Below are positions 34,291 to 43,699 of a stretch of 64,000 bases of DNA, in pieces. The position numbers were made by a program, and so were the translations under genes. The stretch lies in NCBI RefSeq assembly GCF_019823105.1, contig NZ_CP081958.1, positions 1,860,001-1,924,000 on the forward strand. Reading direction: 5' to 3'. The notes under the pieces were generated by a model that saw only the letters and a list, made by a program, of their open reading frames with translations, had not been told where the DNA came from and did not search any database. Within the stretch, counting starts at the first letter, position 1. Each line of letters starts with the position of its first letter. The DNA is from Halobaculum magnesiiphilum (GTDB lineage Archaea; Halobacteriota; Halobacteria; Halobacteriales; Haloferacaceae).

Positions 34291-35450
34291 TCAGCGGAAC
34301 CGCCCCGGGTCGAACGCGGACAGGTCCGCCTCCGGGTCGACGCCTCGAACGAGATCGGCGACGAGCGCGCCGCTGTAGGGACCGAGCGTGAGCCCCGTCG
34401 AACCGTGTCCGGTGGCGAGGTACGCGCCCGCCACGCGGGAGCCGCCCCGAGGACCGGCAGGCCGTCACGCGAGACCGGCCGGAGCCCGACCCTCGTCTCG
34501 ACCGGCTCCGCGTCGGCGAGTCCGTCGGCGACGCGCAGCGCCTCCCCGTACACGTCGTGGAGCCCCGCGACGGTCGCCCGCGGGGCGAACCCCGTGGCGT
34601 CCTCCCGCGTCGCGCCGACGGCGACCCGGCCGCCGGGCCACGACACCATGTACTTGTGTCGGAACGGGCTGACGATCGGCCAGTCGGCCGTGTCGGCGTC
34701 GACCGCGAGGTGGACGATCTGCCCGCGCTGGGGCTCGACGGGGATCGCAACCCCGAGCGCGTCCGCGAACGTGCCCGACCACGCCCCGCCGGCGATCACG
34801 ACCGCGTCGAACGCCCGGCGTTCGCCCTCGACGACGACCCCGGCGACCGTCGCGTCGTCCGCTCCCCCGGGTCGCCCCTCGACCGCGATGTCGGTCACGT
34901 CGGCGTGTTCGACCGAGAGCTCGTGTCTCTCCCCGGCGCTCCGCAGCGCGCTCGCGAACGTCCGCCCGTCGACCCGTCCCTGGTCGCGGTACACCATCGC
35001 GCGCTCGGCGTCCGACAGCGGCGGGAACAGCTCGCGTGCGCGCTCGATGGATATCTCCTCGAACGTGTCCGGCGCCGGCGTTCCGTACGTCTCGGATCGC
35101 CGCTGAGTCCGCCGTTTGGCCGCCTCGAACGCCTCGACCTCGTCGGGGTCGACGGCGACGCTGAGGAGGTCACACGAGTCGTAGCCGTGGTCGGTGACGC
35201 CGTCTGCTTCGAGGTCGTCGACGAGGGCCGGATAGTGCGCCGCCGCCTCGCGGGCGAGGGCGAACCACGCCGCCGAGTCCGTCCGGCTGCTCGTCGCCGG
35301 CGCGACGATCCCGGCGCCGGCGTCGGTCGCCCGCCCCTCGTCCCGCCGGTCGAACAGGACGGTGTCGACGCCCTCGCGCGCGAGTCGGTGTGCCGCCGCC
35401 GAGCCGACGATGCCGCCGCCGACGACCGCGACCGAGTCCGGGTCGCTCAT
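34291..35450 (-). pseudogene. FAD-dependent oxidoreductase (DAO family), frameshifted
   Basis: From 35450 the frame encodes a DAO-type oxidase: GGGIVGSAAAHRLAREG (FAD-binding), substrate-domain sequence and VGLRPVSRDGLPVLGAAP. The family then requires a GAYLATGHGSTGLTLGPY segment, which is present but in another frame and runs to a TGA at 34291-34293 (GVDPEADLSAFDPGRFR end). A single missing base near 34436, in a GC-rich run, explains the shift: adding one base gives a 386-residue protein. Either the gene is recently inactivated, or this is a sequencing error. Without repair the original frame runs on into the peptidase gene. Confidence 0.85.
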
Positions 35451-35513
35451 GGGTCGAGATGTCGGTCGACCCTCCTGAAGCTACGTGCCGGAGCGACGGC
35501 TGCCGGATCCGCG

Positions 35514-36146
35514 TTATCCGATGTCGACCCGGCCGCTCGTCGCCGAGCGCAGCCGGTCGCGGAGGTCGGGCGCGTCGGCGACGGGAACGCGCGCCTCGAA
35601 CGTCACCTCGGCGTCGTAGTCGGCGTCGAACTCGACGCCCGTCGATTCGAGGATCCCCCGAACCGTCCCGGAGTCGTCGTACGCGACCGTGAGCGCGACG
35701 TGTTCGTGGGGCTTCTCCTCGACGACGCCGGCGGCCTCGAGTCCGTCCTTCACCGCGCGGGAGTAGGCCCGGGCGAGGCCGCCGACGCCGAGGTTCGTCC
35801 CGCCGTAATAGCGCGTGACGACGGCGACGACGTTGCGGACCTCCCCCTGTTCGAGGACGTTCAGCGCCGGCTTCCCGGCGGAGCCGGTCGGCTCGCCGTC
35901 GTCGCTCGAATACTCCCGGAGCATCACCTCGCCCGGCGACTTCGACGGTCCGTCGCTCGCGGGGACGCGGTAGGCGGGGACGTTGTGCGTCGCGTCGTCG
36001 TACTCCGAGCGCGCCTCCTCAATAAACGCCTCCGCCGCCTCGACGGTGTCGGCGGGTGCCAGGTGGCCGATGAACCGCGACCCCTGCACCGTGAACTCCG
36101 CGGACGCGCGGCCGTCGACGGTACGGTACGGGTCGGGGGTCGCCAT
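35514..36146 (-). CDS. YigZ/IMPACT family protein (UPF0029)
   Basis: This 210-residue protein carries the UPF0029 signature RYYGGTNLGVGGLARAYSRA at about 110-130 and an N-terminal EFTVQGSRFIGHLAPADT typical of YigZ. A C-terminal DUF1949-like ferredoxin fold follows. Members are linked to translation control, but the precise function in archaea is unknown. The gene lies 63 nt downstream of the FAD oxidoreductase start, on the same strand. Confidence 0.88.
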   Translation of the reverse strand: MATPDPYRTVDGRASAEFTVQGSRFIGHLAPADTVEAAEAFIEEARSEYDDATHNVPAYRVPASDGPSKSPGEVMLREYSSDDGEPTGSAGKPALNVLEQGEVRNVVAVVTRYYGGTNLGVGGLARAYSRAVKDGLEAAGVVEEKPHEHVALTVAYDDSGTVRGILESTGVEFDADYDAEVTFEARVPVADAPDLRDRLRSATSGRVDIG

Positions 36147-36176
36147 GGCGGTCGTTGCCGGCGGCGCGTGAAAGGG

Positions 36177-36671
36177 TTACTCGTCGCCCCTCGCGGCGAC
36201 CGCGGAGCCGTCGGCGTCCTCGGCCGCGGCTCCCGAGCGGTCCGGGTCGGCGACGAACAGCGCGAGGAACGCCGCCGCGCCGACCGCCTGCGCGACGAAC
36301 GACACCAGCGCCACCGGATCGGTCGCGAGATGCGCGAGGATCTCGCCGACCGGGTCGGTCACGTCGTGGCGCGGGACCAGGCCGCCGTGGTCGGTGAGGT
36401 GCCACCAGGCGTACCCGGCGGAGTAGGTGAGCAACACCCCGACCGTCAGCGAGTAGAGTCGGCGGTCGTGGGAGCCGCGAACGATGACGGCCGCGACCCC
36501 GACGAGCAGCAGCGCCGACGGGACGAACAGGTACGGGCGCGGGTCGCGAACCGACAGCAGCGGGAGGTACACGAGGAGGTCCGGAACCCCCTCGATCAGG
36601 TGGATCGCCGCCGAGACGAGCGCCGCCTGCACGCCGAGGACGCGCAGGACGCTCGCGGTTCGGTCGTCCAT
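36177..36671 (-). CDS. Membrane protein, about four helices
   Basis: This 164-residue protein has hydrophobic segments near residues 10-30, 45-70, 80-100 and 120-145 and an acidic C-terminal tail. A His/Trp-containing loop (YAWWHLTDHGGLVPRHD) is notable and could bind metal or haem, but that is speculation. No family name can be given. The ATG at 36671 is chosen over 36698. It ends 30 nt before the YigZ-family start and may share its transcript. Confidence 0.65.
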   Translation of the reverse strand: MDDRTASVLRVLGVQAALVSAAIHLIEGVPDLLVYLPLLSVRDPRPYLFVPSALLLVGVAAVIVRGSHDRRLYSLTVGVLLTYSAGYAWWHLTDHGGLVPRHDVTDPVGEILAHLATDPVALVSFVAQAVGAAAFLALFVADPDRSGAAAEDADGSAVAARGDE

Positions 36672-36755
36672 GCCACGGTCTCGGTGAGTCGCGCCCAAAG
36701 CGCCGTCGGTTCGCCTCGTCGGTCGCGTTCGCGGGGCGCGGCGCGCCCCCGCCGA

Positions 36756-37256
36756 TCAGAACTCGACGCTGCGGACGTACGGCAGCTCGCGGATCGACAC
36801 GAGCAGATCGCCCGGCAGCTCCTCGTCGGTGATGAGGTACAGTTTCGGCTCGTCGGCGAACTCGGGGTCGTCCGAGAGCACCTGTCGAAGCGAGAGCCCG
36901 GCGTCCGCGAGCATCCCGGTGATCTCGGCGACGATGCCGGCGGCGTCCGGGTCGCCGACCTCGACGGTGAGCACGGTGAGCCCGAGCACCGGTGCCAGGT
37001 CCATCAGGCTCGGCACCGACGTGATGTTGGCGAAGATCCGCCGCAGCTGCTCGTCCTCGCGGATCGCGGTCGTCGTCGCGTCGACGACGCGGCGGTCGAC
37101 GCCCGCCTCGCGGGCGATCCCGGTGTCGGGGATCTCGATCCCGCCGGAGACGACCCGTCCCTCCTCGTTGACGGAGAACCCGCGCGCGAGCAGGAGCCGC
37201 ACCACCGCCTGCTGTCCCGGCGACCCCTCGAACTTTCCCAGGATCTCGTCGAACAT
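36756..37256 (-). CDS. ACT-domain regulator of amino acid metabolism
   Basis: This 166-residue protein has an N-terminal winged-helix-like region (QQAVVRLLLARGFSVNEEG, then TGIAREAGVDRRVV) and a C-terminal ACT domain (LTVLTVEVGDPDAAGIVAEI). It matches the archaeal family annotated as regulator of amino acid metabolism with an ACT domain. ACT domains bind amino acids. The start at 37256 gives MFDEILGKFEGSPGQ, typical for the family. Confidence 0.8.
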   Translation of the reverse strand: MFDEILGKFEGSPGQQAVVRLLLARGFSVNEEGRVVSGGIEIPDTGIAREAGVDRRVVDATTTAIREDEQLRRIFANITSVPSLMDLAPVLGLTVLTVEVGDPDAAGIVAEITGMLADAGLSLRQVLSDDPEFADEPKLYLITDEELPGDLLVSIRELPYVRSVEF

Positions 37257-37425
37257 CCGTGCGCATCGTCGCCCACGTGCGGGCATAACTGTTCGGTGTC
37301 GAGCGATCCGCGTCTCGTACCTCGCCCTGCTTACGGTTCCCGTTGGTCGCCGTTCGCGTTTCGCGGTCTCACTCCGTTCGACCGCGCCCGCAACGCCCTT
37401 ATCGCCCCCCACCCACGCCCGGAAC

Positions 37426-38112
37426 ATGCGCGAACTCGACTGCGACTTCTGTGGGGGGACAGCCGCGGGCGCATACGAGGTCATACCCGCTGAACTCGAC
37501 CCCTCCCCCGACGAACAGGCGCGCGTCGTCCTCTGTGACTCCTGCCGGGAGACCCTCGACGACGTGCTGACACCGCTGCTCGCACGGCTCGGTCCCGACG
37601 ACGCGGCCGCCGCCCCGTCGTTCGCGGCGGACGCTGCCGGCCACTCGTCGCCCGCGGCGGACCCGAACGCCGGCGACGACGACACCGACTCGTCCGACGA
37701 ATCCGTCGAATTCGACGACGACTCGGGGATCGCGATCGACATCGCTGGGGGCACGGCGGCCGCCGATGAGTCGAACCCGGACCCGGGGGCGGCGGACGCC
37801 GGAGACGCCGAGGACGATACTGCGGACGCCGACGCGTCAGTCGACGGCGCCGACGTGGAGGACGTCGCGTCCGGCGACGCCGACCCGACCGAGGAGTCCG
37901 GTTCGACGAACCAGCCCCGCGAGGAACCGCCGAACTTCCGGAAGGTGATGCGCTTTCTCAACAACCGCGAGTTCCCCATCGCACGCGCCGAGGTGGCGGA
38001 GTTCGCGGCCGGCGCCTACGATCTGGAGGACGAGGAGGTCCGCGAGATCTTCGAGTACGCGATCGAACGCGGGATCCTCGCCGAGGAGAACGGCCAGTTG
38101 GTGAAGGGCTGA
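37426..38112 (+). CDS. Haloarchaeal protein with N-terminal zinc motif and C-terminal helical domain
   Basis: This 228-residue protein begins with a zinc-binding region (CDFCGG and CDSCRE), continues with a long acidic, disordered linker (about 60-165), and ends with a conserved-looking helical domain (FRKVMRFLNNREFPIARAEV, then EIFEYAIERGILAEENGQL) that resembles a small winged helix. It may be a regulator or adaptor. The TATA-like CTTATC at about 37397 is near 30 nt from the ATG. A 26-bp repeat also found in cheA lies just upstream (37362-37387). Confidence 0.7.
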   Translation: MRELDCDFCGGTAAGAYEVIPAELDPSPDEQARVVLCDSCRETLDDVLTPLLARLGPDDAAAAPSFAADAAGHSSPAADPNAGDDDTDSSDESVEFDDDSGIAIDIAGGTAAADESNPDPGAADAGDAEDDTADADASVDGADVEDVASGDADPTEESGSTNQPREEPPNFRKVMRFLNNREFPIARAEVAEFAAGAYDLEDEEVREIFEYAIERGILAEENGQLVKG

Positions 38113-38143
38113 CGGGCGTCGGCGGGGCGACCCGCCGCCCCGA

Positions 38144-38734
38144 TTACAGGTCGCCCTTCGTGCTCGGCGTGTCGCTGCGGCGCTCGTCCAGCCGGGTCGC
38201 GTCGTCCAGCGCCCGCGCCAGCGCCTTGAACAGCGCCTCGACCTCGTGGTGGGCGTTGACGCCGCGCTCGACCTCGACGTGCAGCGTGAGGTCGGCGTTC
38301 ATCGCCAGCGAGTACGCGAAGTGCCGGGCCATGTCGCTGGTCAGCTCGCCGACCTCGTCCTGGGAGAACTCGCCCGAGAATTCGAAGTACGGCCGGCCGC
38401 TCACGTCGACGACGACGCCGGCGACAGCCTCGTCCAGCGGGACCCGGCGGTCGGCGTAGCGGCGGATGCCGCGCTTGTCGCCCAGCGCCTCCGCGAACGC
38501 CTCGCCCAGCGCGATCCCCACGTCCTCGACGGTGTGGTGGTCGTCGATGTGCGTGTCGCCCTCGCAGCGGACGGTCAGGTCGAACAGCCCGTGCGTGGCG
38601 AACGCGGTCAGCATGTGGTCGAAGAAGCCGACGCCCGTGTCGACCTCGCCGTCGCCGTCGCCGTCGATCGCGAGCGTGAGGTCGATGTCCGTCTCGGCCG
38701 TCTCCCGACTCACGGCCGCCGTGCGATCGCTCAT
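38144..38734 (-). CDS. hisB: Imidazoleglycerol-phosphate dehydratase HisB
   Basis: This 196-residue enzyme catalyses step 6 of histidine synthesis. The two metal-binding His motifs are present: [13 protein letters not shown] and [16 protein letters not shown] in the first half, and [15 protein letters not shown] in the second. The ATG at 38734 gives the normal N-terminus ([15 protein letters not shown]). It is near hisA, with a 50-residue membrane protein on the other strand between them. Confidence 0.95.
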   Translation of the reverse strand: MSDRTAAVSRETAETDIDLTLAIDGDGDGEVDTGVGFFDHMLTAFATHGLFDLTVRCEGDTHIDDHHTVEDVGIALGEAFAEALGDKRGIRRYADRRVPLDEAVAGVVVDVSGRPYFEFSGEFSQDEVGELTSDMARHFAYSLAMNADLTLHVEVERGVNAHHEVEALFKALARALDDATRLDERRSDTPSTKGDL

Positions 38735-38794
38735 GGCCGAGGCGTCGGTACGCCCGGCCAAGACGGTTCCGGCTTCGGCGGCCACGTGGCGCGC

Positions 38795-38877
38795 CCGTCC
38801 ACGCACTCGCACCCGTCCCCGAACTCGCACCCGTCCCCGCACTCGCACCGTACCCACACCGTCCCCGCACTCGCGGC
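38795..38877. repeat. Imperfect 18-bp tandem repeats upstream of hisB
   Basis: Three units resembling CCCGTCCCCGCACTCGCA (38795-38848) are followed by a shorter degenerate unit and a fourth partial copy. They lie between the divergent hisB and the small membrane-protein gene. They are low-complexity, and no protein family supports translation through them. Confidence 0.7.
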
Positions 38878-38980
38878 CACCTCGACCTGTACCCACACCC
38901 GATGGCCGGCGGTCGTCGGCCGGTCGTCCGACGGCCGTTCGACGGGGATTCAAGTCGGTCCGGGTGTGATAATAACACGC

Positions 38981-39133
38981 ATGGATGACGTCCTCCCGGC
39001 CGCGATCGCGTTCGCCGGCGGCTCCGTCTCGCTGTCGTCGGCGACGGACGCGGGGCTTGTGATCGGGCTGATTCTGATAGCGGTCGGGACGGTGCTGGCG
39101 GTCGCGTACGCGTCGCGGCGGCTCGGCGAGTGA
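38981..39133 (+). CDS. Single-helix small membrane protein (50 residues)
   Basis: The protein has a polar N-terminus, one hydrophobic helix ([21 protein letters not shown]) and a short basic C-terminus (SRRLGE). Its ATG is within 15 nt of an AATAAC stretch and about 30 nt after TTCAAG. Function unknown. It sits between the minus-strand hisB and hisA genes. Confidence 0.5.
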   Translation: MDDVLPAAIAFAGGSVSLSSATDAGLVIGLILIAVGTVLAVAYASRRLGE

Positions 39134-39148
39134 GCCGTCGTCGCCGGC

Positions 39149-39871
39149 TCAGGCCGACTGCGCCTCCGCGAGCGTGAACCGGCCCTCGTACAGCGCGGTG
39201 CCGACGACGACGGCCGCGGCCCCGGCCTCGCGGAGCGCGCGCACGTCGTCGAGCGTCGTCACGCCGCCGGAGGCGACGACCGGGATGTCGACCGCGTCGA
39301 CGACGCGCTCGACGCTCTCGCGGTTGATCCCCTCCAACTGCCCCTCCACGTCCACGTCGGTGAACAGGATCGCGCCCGCGCCCAACTCCTCGTAGCGCTC
39401 TGCGGCCTCCGCGGGGTCGAGGCCGGTCCCCTCGGTCCACCCGGAGACGACGACCTCCCCCTCCTTCGCGTCGAGGCTGACCGTCACGCTGCCCGGGTGC
39501 TCCTCGGAGATCTCGGCGACGATGTCGGGGTTCTCGACGGCCGCGGTGCCGAGGATGACGCGGTCGACGCCGCGATCGAGCAGGTCGAGGGCGTCCTCGG
39601 CGGTGCGGATGCCGCCGCCGAGTTGGACCGGCACGTCGACCGCGTCGAGGACGGCGTCGACTGCGGCGGCGTTGGCGCGCTCGCCCTCGAAGGCGCCGTC
39701 GAGATCGACGAGGTGGAGCGTCCGGGCGCCCTCGTCGACCCACCGACGGGCCGCCTCGACGGGGTCGCCGTAGCGCGTGGCGGTGCCGCGCTCGCCCTGA
39801 ACGAGCTGGACGACCTCGCCGTCCTGCATGTCGACGGCCGGGATCACCTCGAACTCCGGGAAGTGGCTCAT
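39149..39871 (-). CDS. hisA: ProFAR isomerase HisA
   Basis: This 240-residue TIM-barrel enzyme catalyses the Amadori rearrangement in histidine synthesis. The catalytic Asp residues are in IPAVDMQDGE (N-terminus) and FTDVDVEGQLEG (second half); phosphate-binding GGGIRTAEDA and ASGGVTTLDD are present. The ATG at 39871 is chosen; the upstream extension is not family-like. Confidence 0.95.
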   Translation of the reverse strand: MSHFPEFEVIPAVDMQDGEVVQLVQGERGTATRYGDPVEAARRWVDEGARTLHLVDLDGAFEGERANAAAVDAVLDAVDVPVQLGGGIRTAEDALDLLDRGVDRVILGTAAVENPDIVAEISEEHPGSVTVSLDAKEGEVVVSGWTEGTGLDPAEAAERYEELGAGAILFTDVDVEGQLEGINRESVERVVDAVDIPVVASGGVTTLDDVRALREAGAAAVVVGTALYEGRFTLAEAQSA

Positions 39872-40032
39872 GTGGGGGCCTGCGTCGGGGCGGCTGGTAA
39901 GTCGTTCGTCACCGGCGACTCCGGACGCCGGGTTCCGGGTCGCCCCCGTCCGCCGGGCTCGGCCGACTCCGCCCGCCGCCCGACCCCGCGCCGTCGTCGT
40001 ACTTATGTCTCGACCGTCCACACCACCCACGT

Positions 40033-40581
40033 ATGACCGTCTACGAGTCGGACCTTCCCGGGGTCGGGAAGAAACACGAGATCGAACTCCACGGCGGCGA
40101 GCGGCTCGTCGTCGTCACCCACAACACCGGCAAGCGGGAGGTGTTCCGGCGGGCGGACGAGGACAGCGACGCCGAGAAGCTGTTCGAGCTGTCCGACGGC
40201 CTCGCGCGCACCGTCGGCACCGTGCTGGAGGGGGCGTACTTCCAGCCGGTCGCCACCGAGAACATCGACACCGTCCTCGGCGGCGACGCGCTCATCGAGT
40301 GGTACGAGGTGCCCGAGGGCTCCGAACTCGCGGGCGAGACGATCGAGGCGGCAGACGTACGCCAGCGCACCGGCGCCTCGATCATCGCGGTCGACACCGG
40401 CGACGACGTGACGCCCAACCCCGACCCCGGGGCGGGCGTCCACGCCGGCGACACGGTCGTCGTCATCGGCTCGCGCGAGGAGGTCGACGAGTTCCACGCG
40501 ACGTTCATCGAGTCGACCGACGGCGACGACGGGGACGGGGAGGGTGACGGCGACGACGGGTCCGGGACCGTGCTCGACTGA
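40033..40581 (+). CDS. KhtT-like regulatory subunit with TrkA-C domain
   Basis: This 182-residue soluble protein has an N-terminal domain with LPGVGKKHEIELHGGERLVVVTH (in pieces) and a C-terminal RCK_C/TrkA-C domain (about 85-165, with GETIEAADVRQRTGASIIAV and VHAGDTVVVIGSREEV). This matches KhtT/AmhM, the gating subunit of KhtU/AmhT-type K+/H+ antiporters. Its stop overlaps the antiporter start (TGATG), which supports the pairing. The last 15 residues are acidic and variable. Confidence 0.85.
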   Translation: MTVYESDLPGVGKKHEIELHGGERLVVVTHNTGKREVFRRADEDSDAEKLFELSDGLARTVGTVLEGAYFQPVATENIDTVLGGDALIEWYEVPEGSELAGETIEAADVRQRTGASIIAVDTGDDVTPNPDPGAGVHAGDTVVVIGSREEVDEFHATFIESTDGDDGDGEGDGDDGSGTVLD

Positions 40582-41783
40582 TGGCGGCGGGCTCACCCGT
40601 CGCCGGCGGCGACCTCCACGGCCTGCTCGCGCTCGGGACGCTGCTCGCGGTCGCGGCACTCGTCGCTGCCGCGGGGCGTCGCGTCGGGATCCCGACGGTG
40701 CCGCTGTACGTCCTCGGCGGCGTGCTGGCCGGCCCGCACGTCGCCGGCGCCGTCGGGCTCCCGTCGATCGCCCCCGCTGAGGTGCTCACGCTCGCGGAGG
40801 TCGGGGTCGTCCTCCTGCTGTTCTTCCTCGGGTTGGAGTTCAGTCTCGACCGGCTGATCGCCGCCCGACGGAAGCTCTCGGCGGCCGCCGCCGTCGACCT
40901 CCTCGTGAACTTCCCCGTCGGGGTCGTCCTCGGGCTGGCGTTCGGGCTCGGGCCGATCGGGGCGTTCCTCGTCGGCGGCATCGTCTACATCTCCTCGTCG
41001 GCGGTGATCACCAAGTCGCTCGTCGACCTGGGCTGGATCGCCGACCCCGAGGCCGAGCCGGTGCTCGGGACGCTCGTCGCCGAGGACCTCGTCATCGCCG
41101 TGTACCTCGCGCTGGCGGTCGCGCTCGTCGCCGGCGGCTCGCCCGTCGACGCGCTCCCGCGGATCGCCGTCGCGCTCGGCTTCCTCATCGCGGTCGCCGC
41201 CGCGGCCCAACTACTCGCGCCGCGGCTCGCGCCGTACCTCGGCACCAGCGACGAGGACCTGGTCGTCCGGACGCTGGCGGTCGCGCTGGTCGTCTCCGGG
41301 TTGGCGCTGGCGGTCGGCGCCAGCGAGGCGGTCGCGGGCTTCTTCGTCGGCGTCGGCGTCGGCGCGACGCCGCTGCACGACCGCGTCGCCGACCGGATCG
41401 CCCCGCTGCGGGACGCCTTCGCGGTCGTGTTCTTCGCCTGGGTCGGCCTCAACACCGACCCGGTCGCCGTCGCCGGCGTCGCCGCGTTCGTGCTCGCGGC
41501 GGCCGCGCTGTCGGGACCGGCGAAGGTGATCAGCGGCTCCGTCGGCGGGTGGCTGTACGACCTCTCGCCGCGGCGGTCGCTGCGGACCGGCCTCGCGCTG
41601 GTGCCCCGCGGGGAGTTCTCGCTCATCATCGCGGCGCTGGCGGCGGCGTCGCCGGACCCGACGATCGCCCGGGTGATCCCCGCGTTCGCGGTCGGCTACG
41701 TCCTCGTGATGTCGTTCGCGGGAACGATCGCGATGAGCGAAGCGTCCCGGATCGAGCGGCTGGTCGGCGTCGCCGAGGAGTGA
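40581..41783 (+). CDS. CPA2 family K+/H+ antiporter (KhtU/KefB-like)
   Basis: This 400-residue membrane protein has about 12 hydrophobic helices and CPA2 features: GVVLLLFFLGLEFSLDRL early and ISSSAVITKSLVDLGW in the middle; the GASEAVAGFFVGVGV helix also fits. It lacks a cytosolic RCK domain, which is supplied by the KhtT-like protein upstream (1-nt overlap). Together they probably export K+ in exchange for H+ and regulate internal pH or potassium. Confidence 0.88.
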   Translation: MAAGSPVAGGDLHGLLALGTLLAVAALVAAAGRRVGIPTVPLYVLGGVLAGPHVAGAVGLPSIAPAEVLTLAEVGVVLLLFFLGLEFSLDRLIAARRKLSAAAAVDLLVNFPVGVVLGLAFGLGPIGAFLVGGIVYISSSAVITKSLVDLGWIADPEAEPVLGTLVAEDLVIAVYLALAVALVAGGSPVDALPRIAVALGFLIAVAAAAQLLAPRLAPYLGTSDEDLVVRTLAVALVVSGLALAVGASEAVAGFFVGVGVGATPLHDRVADRIAPLRDAFAVVFFAWVGLNTDPVAVAGVAAFVLAAAALSGPAKVISGSVGGWLYDLSPRRSLRTGLALVPRGEFSLIIAALAAASPDPTIARVIPAFAVGYVLVMSFAGTIAMSEASRIERLVGVAEE

Positions 41784-41827
41784 CCGACGGTCGCCTCGAC
41801 GCCGCGTCCGGCGGCTCCTCCGTCAGT

Positions 41828-41861
41828 TTTCATCGTTGAACGCCGGTGCGAAACGGTCAAG
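41828..41861 (+). promoter_or_regulatory. cheF2 promoter with degenerate motility palindrome
   Basis: TTTCA-N4-TGAAC (41828-41841), 14 bp, then GTCAAG (41856-41861); the ATG at 41886 is 30 nt from the box start. The sequence is the weakest of the set, but both spacings are exact. Confidence 0.45.
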
Positions 41862-41885
41862 TCGACCGCCTCGCTGTCGACTGGT

Positions 41886-42752
41886 ATGAGCGAGACGGTC
41901 GTCGCCGACTTCGTCGGTCGGTTCTTCGCGCCCGGGATCGAGGGCGACCCGCCGACCGGCCGGATCATCCTGAGCCAGCGACGGCTCGTGCTCGCGGCCG
42001 ACGGCTACAAGGAGACGATCCCGCTGTCGTCGGTGTTCGACGTGAAGGTCGGGCAGGTGCCCCCCGAGATGGCCGGCTACTTCAACGACACCGTCACCGT
42101 CGCCTACCGCACGGACGACCGCCGTGGGGTCGCCGCGATCGAGGGCAACGACACCAACATCGACCGCTTCGCGACGGTGCTGTTCAAGGTGCTGCTCAAC
42201 GGGACGCCCGCGCTGGTGCGCCACCCCGCGAAGGTCGGCGGCCGCGTCGTCGACTCGGACACGCACCGGGCCGAACTCGACGTGACCCAGGGCGCGCTCT
42301 CGTTCGAGGGCTGCCCGGAGCCGTTCACGGTCGACCTACGGGCCGTCGTCTCCGTCGAGCGCGCCCAGCGCGACCTGGACAACGGCGACCGGCCGGTCAT
42401 CTCCTTCCGGCACATCGAGGACGGCACGGCGGTCACCTCGCAGGTCGGGCTGAACTCCGGCCGGCTCACGAACGTGCTCGGCCGGTACATCCGGCTGCGC
42501 TACGCCGACGTGCAGGAGGAGTTGGCGGACGTGGAACTCGGCGAGGCGGAGACGGAGGTGTTGGTCGCGGCGTACTCGGCGGGGCCGGGCGTCTCGCTGT
42601 CGAAGGTGGTCGACATCGAGCCGCAGCGACTCACCATGCTGCTCAACGGCCTCATCGACGAGGGGCTGCTGGTCGACACCGACGAGGGGACGAAGCTCAC
42701 CGCGAAGGGCCGGGTGATCGTCGGACAGCGGATCGAGGACGTGAACACCTGA
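41886..42752 (+). CDS. cheF2: CheF archaellum-chemotaxis adaptor (cheF2-type)
   Basis: This 288-residue protein belongs to the CheF family (formerly DUF439), the archaeal adaptors that bind CheY and the ArlCE complex and are needed to pass the chemotactic signal to the motor. The N-terminal part is beta-rich (GRIILSQRRLVLAADGYKE) and the C-terminus holds a winged helix (LSKVVDIEPQRLTMLLNGLI). It is convergent with a second CheF gene (42788-43699), the same pairing as OE2402F/OE2404R of Halobacterium salinarum. Which copy is F1 or F2 is inferred from orientation. Confidence 0.88.
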   Translation: MSETVVADFVGRFFAPGIEGDPPTGRIILSQRRLVLAADGYKETIPLSSVFDVKVGQVPPEMAGYFNDTVTVAYRTDDRRGVAAIEGNDTNIDRFATVLFKVLLNGTPALVRHPAKVGGRVVDSDTHRAELDVTQGALSFEGCPEPFTVDLRAVVSVERAQRDLDNGDRPVISFRHIEDGTAVTSQVGLNSGRLTNVLGRYIRLRYADVQEELADVELGEAETEVLVAAYSAGPGVSLSKVVDIEPQRLTMLLNGLIDEGLLVDTDEGTKLTAKGRVIVGQRIEDVNT

Positions 42753-42787
42753 TCGGCGCCGGTCGCCGCCGGCGTCGCTCGCGACGC

Positions 42788-43699
42788 CTACTGCTCGTTC
42801 ATCGCCTCGCTGGCGATGTTGCGGCCGCGCGGCTCCAGCGCCACCTCCCGGCGGGTGCGCACCTCCTCTAGCACCTCCGCCTCGATGAGCCGCTCGAAGA
42901 TCTCCTCGACGCGGTCGACGCTCATCCCGAGGAAGTTCGGCACCTCGAACGAGGAGACGCCCGAGTACAGCGCCATCAACACCTCGCGCTCGGACTCGGA
43001 CAGCTCGACGGCGCCGCGGTTGCGGTCGTGACCCTGCCCGAGATACGACTTGATCACCGCGACGAGCCACGGCTCCCCCGAGAGGTACGTCTGGACGCTC
43101 GTCCCCTCGTCGTCGGTGTGCTCGGCCTCGATGACGGCGGCCTTCTCGTCCATCACCGTGCGCTCGGTCTCCTCTAAGGTGCCGATGTCGTCGAGTTCGA
43201 GACGGACGAACGCGCCGCTTTGCTGTGCGATCGAGATCCCGTCCGCCTCGACCTTCACGCGCGCCTGCTCCCACTCGGTGTCTTGGACGACGCCGCCCTT
43301 GATCGCCGGGTGGCGAGCCTTGATCACCTTGCGGTCGAGGAACGCGCGGTAGAGGTCCGTGCGGAACTCCTCGTGCTCCTCGGCGGCGATGAGGAACGCG
43401 TCGTCGTCGATGCGGAGGCTGACGTAGTTGGAGACGCGCTGGATCTCCTGGTTGGCGTCGTAGCGGCCGCCGATGCCGTCGACCGACGACAGCGCGATCG
43501 TTCGCTTGCCGCCGTTGCCGACGAGGACGACCCGCTTGTTCGAGAGGACGATCCGCCCGTTCGTCCACCCCACGTCGTTGAGCTTCCGCCCGGCCTTCAT
43601 CGCCTGGGCGAACTTGCCGCGGGTGTCCGCGACCTTGTACTCCTCGCCGCCGCCGGCCCCCTGTCCACCACCGCCGTTCCGCTGACTACTGTCGCTCAC
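42788..43699 (-). CDS. cheF1: CheF archaellum-chemotaxis adaptor (cheF1-type)
   Basis: This is a second CheF paralogue of 303 residues, with a Gly-rich N-terminal tail, the beta-rich core (NGRIVLSNKRVVLVGNGGKR) and a C-terminal winged helix (FLGMSVDRVEEIFERLIEAEV). It overlaps the upstream HEAT-repeat gene by four bases (ATGA), so it is the last gene of the cheB-cheA-cheR-HEAT-cheF operon. Its role should be coupling CheY-P to the archaellum motor; paralogues are not fully redundant in Halobacterium. Confidence 0.88.
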   Translation of the reverse strand: MSDSSQRNGGGGQGAGGGEEYKVADTRGKFAQAMKAGRKLNDVGWTNGRIVLSNKRVVLVGNGGKRTIALSSVDGIGGRYDANQEIQRVSNYVSLRIDDDAFLIAAEEHEEFRTDLYRAFLDRKVIKARHPAIKGGVVQDTEWEQARVKVEADGISIAQQSGAFVRLELDDIGTLEETERTVMDEKAAVIEAEHTDDEGTSVQTYLSGEPWLVAVIKSYLGQGHDRNRGAVELSESEREVLMALYSGVSSFEVPNFLGMSVDRVEEIFERLIEAEVLEEVRTRREVALEPRGRNIASEAMNEQ

